Assembly (NCBI GenBank): GCA_023137075.1
Contig: JAGLQA010000195.1
Coordinates: 1 to 8,325 of the forward strand
Direction: 5' to 3'
Source of the DNA: Candidatus Aminicenantota bacterium
GTDB lineage: Bacteria; Acidobacteriota; Aminicenantia; UBA2199
DNA length: 8,325 nt
The notes under the pieces were generated by a model. It was not told the origin of the DNA. It ran no database searches and worked only from the letters and a program-made list of their open reading frames with translations. The position numbers and the translations under genes were made by a program. The stretch's first letter is position 1, and each line of letters starts with the position of its first letter. Shown in pieces: positions 6,503-8,325 of the stretch.

Positions 6503-7549
6503 CTATTTGATCTTTGCTGTATGTAATTCCCACTCTTCAGTATCTTCATTCTCTTTAATATAATAAAAACTATTGTTTTCTATGGTATGGTATTTTACGC
6601 CTAACAGGTGGGCCATAAGCGGGGCATTATCAACTGCGGGTAGGTTTACTTTTTTTAGGAGATTACCCTTTAAATCTAAGATGAGCCATTCTTCCTTCCC
6701 ACCTTGTTCTTTATAGGTACGAAGGTAGATTTTTTTGTCTGAAACCGTGATGTCCCGGATCGCAGGAAAAAAATCCGGCCAAACAGGCTTGCTGAACTTC
6801 TTAAATTCTTCATGACCGATTTGTTTGATAAAGGGATCGGTCTTAAATTTTTCGATGGCTGCTTTTTTGTGTGCCTCGCTGACAGGAATTTTTTTATATT
6901 CTTTTTTAACCTGGCAAAGCTTTTTCCCCTGGCTGTCAAAAATATCGACCACAAAACCTTCCCTGCTCTTTTCAACAAAAATTTTATCCTGCTCAACCGA
7001 GAAATTCAATCCATCGGGGATCATTTCCGTTTTCCCGGTCGCAGACTGCACAGGTGACTCTTGCCGGGCCAATTCTTTTAACCGCTTTAAATCTCTATCG
7101 TACAGGTTAAGACATTGATATTGTGTGTTTTTCTCAATGTGAGTTAGATTTACGGCAGCAAAATTTTTGCCCATCGGAACCAACCGGCTGATACCGATAG
7201 GTTTTTTCTGCTCCCTGATGAGTTTACCCTCTCTTGAGAAAAATACAATTTTGTCCAATCCATCGATAAAAATATAATTGCTAAATACGGTTACATTATT
7301 GTACCAATTGGTTGTTACTTTTAGTTCTCCCGGGCCTTCTCCCTGTCGGCCGATTTTCTTTTTCAGACCCAGGTCTTTAAGGGGATAGATCAAAACCTCG
7401 GCGCCCTGGACCACAAAAAGCTCGTTATCGTAAACTCGAATCATCTCCGGTTTAAGAACTCCCGGAAGGATCCCGCCATTATCAGGAAAAACTTGATGAA
7501 CCATTAACAAAAACAAAACCGATAGAATCAAACTAATCATGCCTTTCAT
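6503..7549 (-). CDS. secreted six-bladed beta-propeller protein
   Basis: A 348-residue protein with an N-terminal signal peptide (hydrophobic core ~4-17, likely cleavage near residue 22, no lipobox Cys). The rest reads as repeated beta strands of propeller blades, such as MIRVYDNELFVVQ, NYIFIDGLDKIVFFSREGKL and WLILDLKGNLLKKV. GRQGEGPGEL (67-76) is the signature loop of the six-bladed beta-propeller family common in Bacteroidota and Aminicenantes. These proteins are exported and mostly of unknown function, probably binding or scaffolding. No catalytic motif is seen. AAGGAG lies eight bases before the ATG at 7549. The gene follows the radical SAM gene on the same strand by 58 bases and converges on the endonuclease with only 17 bases between stop codons. 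Confidence 0.8.
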   Translation of the reverse strand: MKGMISLILSVLFLLMVHQVFPDNGGILPGVLKPEMIRVYDNELFVVQGAEVLIYPLKDLGLKKKIGRQGEGPGELKVTTNWYNNVTVFSNYIFIDGLDKIVFFSREGKLIREQKKPIGISRLVPMGKNFAAVNLTHIEKNTQYQCLNLYDRDLKRLKELARQESPVQSATGKTEMIPDGLNFSVEQDKIFVEKSREGFVVDIFDSQGKKLCQVKKEYKKIPVSEAHKKAAIEKFKTDPFIKQIGHEEFKKFSKPVWPDFFPAIRDITVSDKKIYLRTYKEQGGKEEWLILDLKGNLLKKVNLPAVDNAPLMAHLLGVKYHTIENNSFYYIKENEDTEEWELHTAKIK

Positions 7550-7557
7550 TATTATTA

Positions 7558-7563
7558 CTCCTT
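7558..7563 (-). promoter_or_regulatory. Shine-Dalgarno of the beta-propeller gene
   Basis: On the minus strand AAGGAG lies eight bases upstream of the ATG at 7549. It favours that start over the in-frame ATG at 7540, although both keep the signal peptide. Confidence 0.65.
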
Positions 7564-7568
7564 GTTTT

Positions 7569-7586
7569 TAATATTCCATCATATTA
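7569..7586. repeat. A/T inverted repeat upstream of the beta-propeller gene
   Basis: TAATAT-TCCATC-ATATTA is a perfect six-base inverted repeat with a six-base loop, between the radical SAM stop codon and the Shine-Dalgarno. It is A-T only, so the hairpin would be weak. It could be a binding site or chance in an A+T-rich gap. Confidence 0.25.
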
Positions 7587-7607
7587 TTGGGTATTGAGTT
7601 TATCGAC

Positions 7608-8325
7608 CTAAATCCCGAATCCGGACATTTTATTATTGGCCGACAATTTCTCGTAGTACGATGACCGGCCTGTTTCGAGAATTTCCAGGATAATTTTTTG
7701 CGTAGCCCATCCAACACCCTTTATTTTCGACAACTCTCCCTTCATAGCTGACAGCGGTTCTTTTATTTTTGAGAGCACGTACGCCGCGTAACCATAGGGC
7801 GATTTGCCACCCTGCAATTTTAAGAGGTAATCGATATGTTCCAACATCACTACTACCAAATCGTTTTCATCTAAAATGTCCTGGAACAAATATAAAGGGA
7901 TTCGTTTCGGGATTTTGAAATGATTCGCTACGATATTAAACACCTGGTGAATCGAATCATAATATTCTGACGTTGCGCCACCCCACTTATCTCCCCGGTA
8001 AATATGCTCGTAGGTTCCCCGAAGCTGAGGATAGTGCTTTTTTAACACATTCATAAAATACTCTTTCTGCCTGCCCTCTTTTAAGGTCATGCCGCCGAAG
8101 ATAACATAGGCTGCGCCCATCTCGTTTGCTTTTGCCACCGCTCCTTCGATCAGCGCCGGGGTGTCGCTCACAAAAGGAATAACCGGCAGCAGGAACATAC
8201 CGCAGGGGATGCCTTCTTTCTTTAAGATGGAAAGCGTATTCAATCTTTCCTGCGGCGCAGGGACACCCGGCTCGAAAAGGGCGCTTATTTTTTCATCCAC
8301 CGAAGAAAAACTGAAACTCACAATC
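7608..8325 (-). CDS. SPL-family radical SAM protein, C-terminal part (5' end outside window)
   Basis: The frame is open to the right edge, so the GTG at 8321 is probably internal. The visible 238 or so residues resemble the C-terminal half of SplB/Rv2578c-type radical SAM proteins: FSFSSVDEKISALFEPGVPA, then RLNTLSILKKEGIPCGMFLL and PVIPFVSD with AGAxY-like barrel strands (GAAYVIFGG). The cluster-binding CxxxCxxC would lie upstream of the window and cannot be checked. After the barrel comes an extra C-terminal region with a helix-hairpin-helix-like segment, LSKIKGVGWATQKIILEIL (197-215, counted from 8321), which may contact nucleic acid. SplB itself repairs spore photoproduct, but most relatives are uncharacterised, so no reaction is assigned. 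The gene may share a transcript with the beta-propeller gene downstream. Confidence 0.75.
   Translation of the reverse strand, partial: IVSFSFSSVDEKISALFEPGVPAPQERLNTLSILKKEGIPCGMFLLPVIPFVSDTPALIEGAVAKANEMGAAYVIFGGMTLKEGRQKEYFMNVLKKHYPQLRGTYEHIYRGDKWGGATSEYYDSIHQVFNIVANHFKIPKRIPLYLFQDILDENDLVVVMLEHIDYLLKLQGGKSPYGYAAYVLSKIKEPLSAMKGELSKIKGVGWATQKIILEILETGRSSYYEKLSANNKMSGFGI

Overview
The window holds six genes. Two run off its edges. The middle is dominated by a restriction-modification (R-M) cassette. The likely source is a Gram-negative-type bacterium of the Candidatus Aminicenantes / Acidobacteriota kind. This is an inference from gene content: a six-bladed beta-propeller protein with a signal peptide, a large TPR receptor-like Ser/Thr kinase, and a SPASM-type peptide-maturase tail otherwise best known from Bacteroidota. 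No rRNA or other phylogenetic marker is present to prove it.

Left part (1-2691, + strand): the 3' end of a SPASM / pseudo-radical-SAM peptide maturase, followed after one base by a transmembrane protein kinase. The kinase has an N-terminal hydrophobic anchor, about nine TPRs, a coiled coil, a second membrane helix and an intact C-terminal Ser/Thr kinase domain. The spacing implies one transcript and possibly one pathway.

Middle (2692-6485, + strand): a two-gene Type IIS R-M system. The first gene is a single-chain adenine methyltransferase (635 aa) with two complete D12/Dam-type catalytic domains, the arrangement expected for an asymmetric target with an adenine in each strand. The second gene (586 aa) is an endonuclease of the AlwI / Nt.BstNBI / Nt.BspD6I family, with all five active-site-region residues in conserved positions. 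An extended -10 promoter lies just upstream of the methyltransferase. The endonuclease starts at TTG behind a strong Shine-Dalgarno that overlaps the methyltransferase stop codon. Parts of the cassette are far more A+T-rich than the flanking genes, which suggests acquisition.

Right part (6503-8325, - strand, convergent with the cassette): a secreted or periplasmic six-bladed beta-propeller protein. Upstream of it on the same strand is the C-terminal part of an SPL-family radical SAM protein ending in a helix-hairpin-helix-like tail.

The R-M genes form a self-contained defence unit. The maturase-kinase pair is a separate and more speculative sensing or signalling unit. I found no tRNA, rRNA, CRISPR array, insertion sequence or attachment site. 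No gene-free stretch exceeds about 115 bases.
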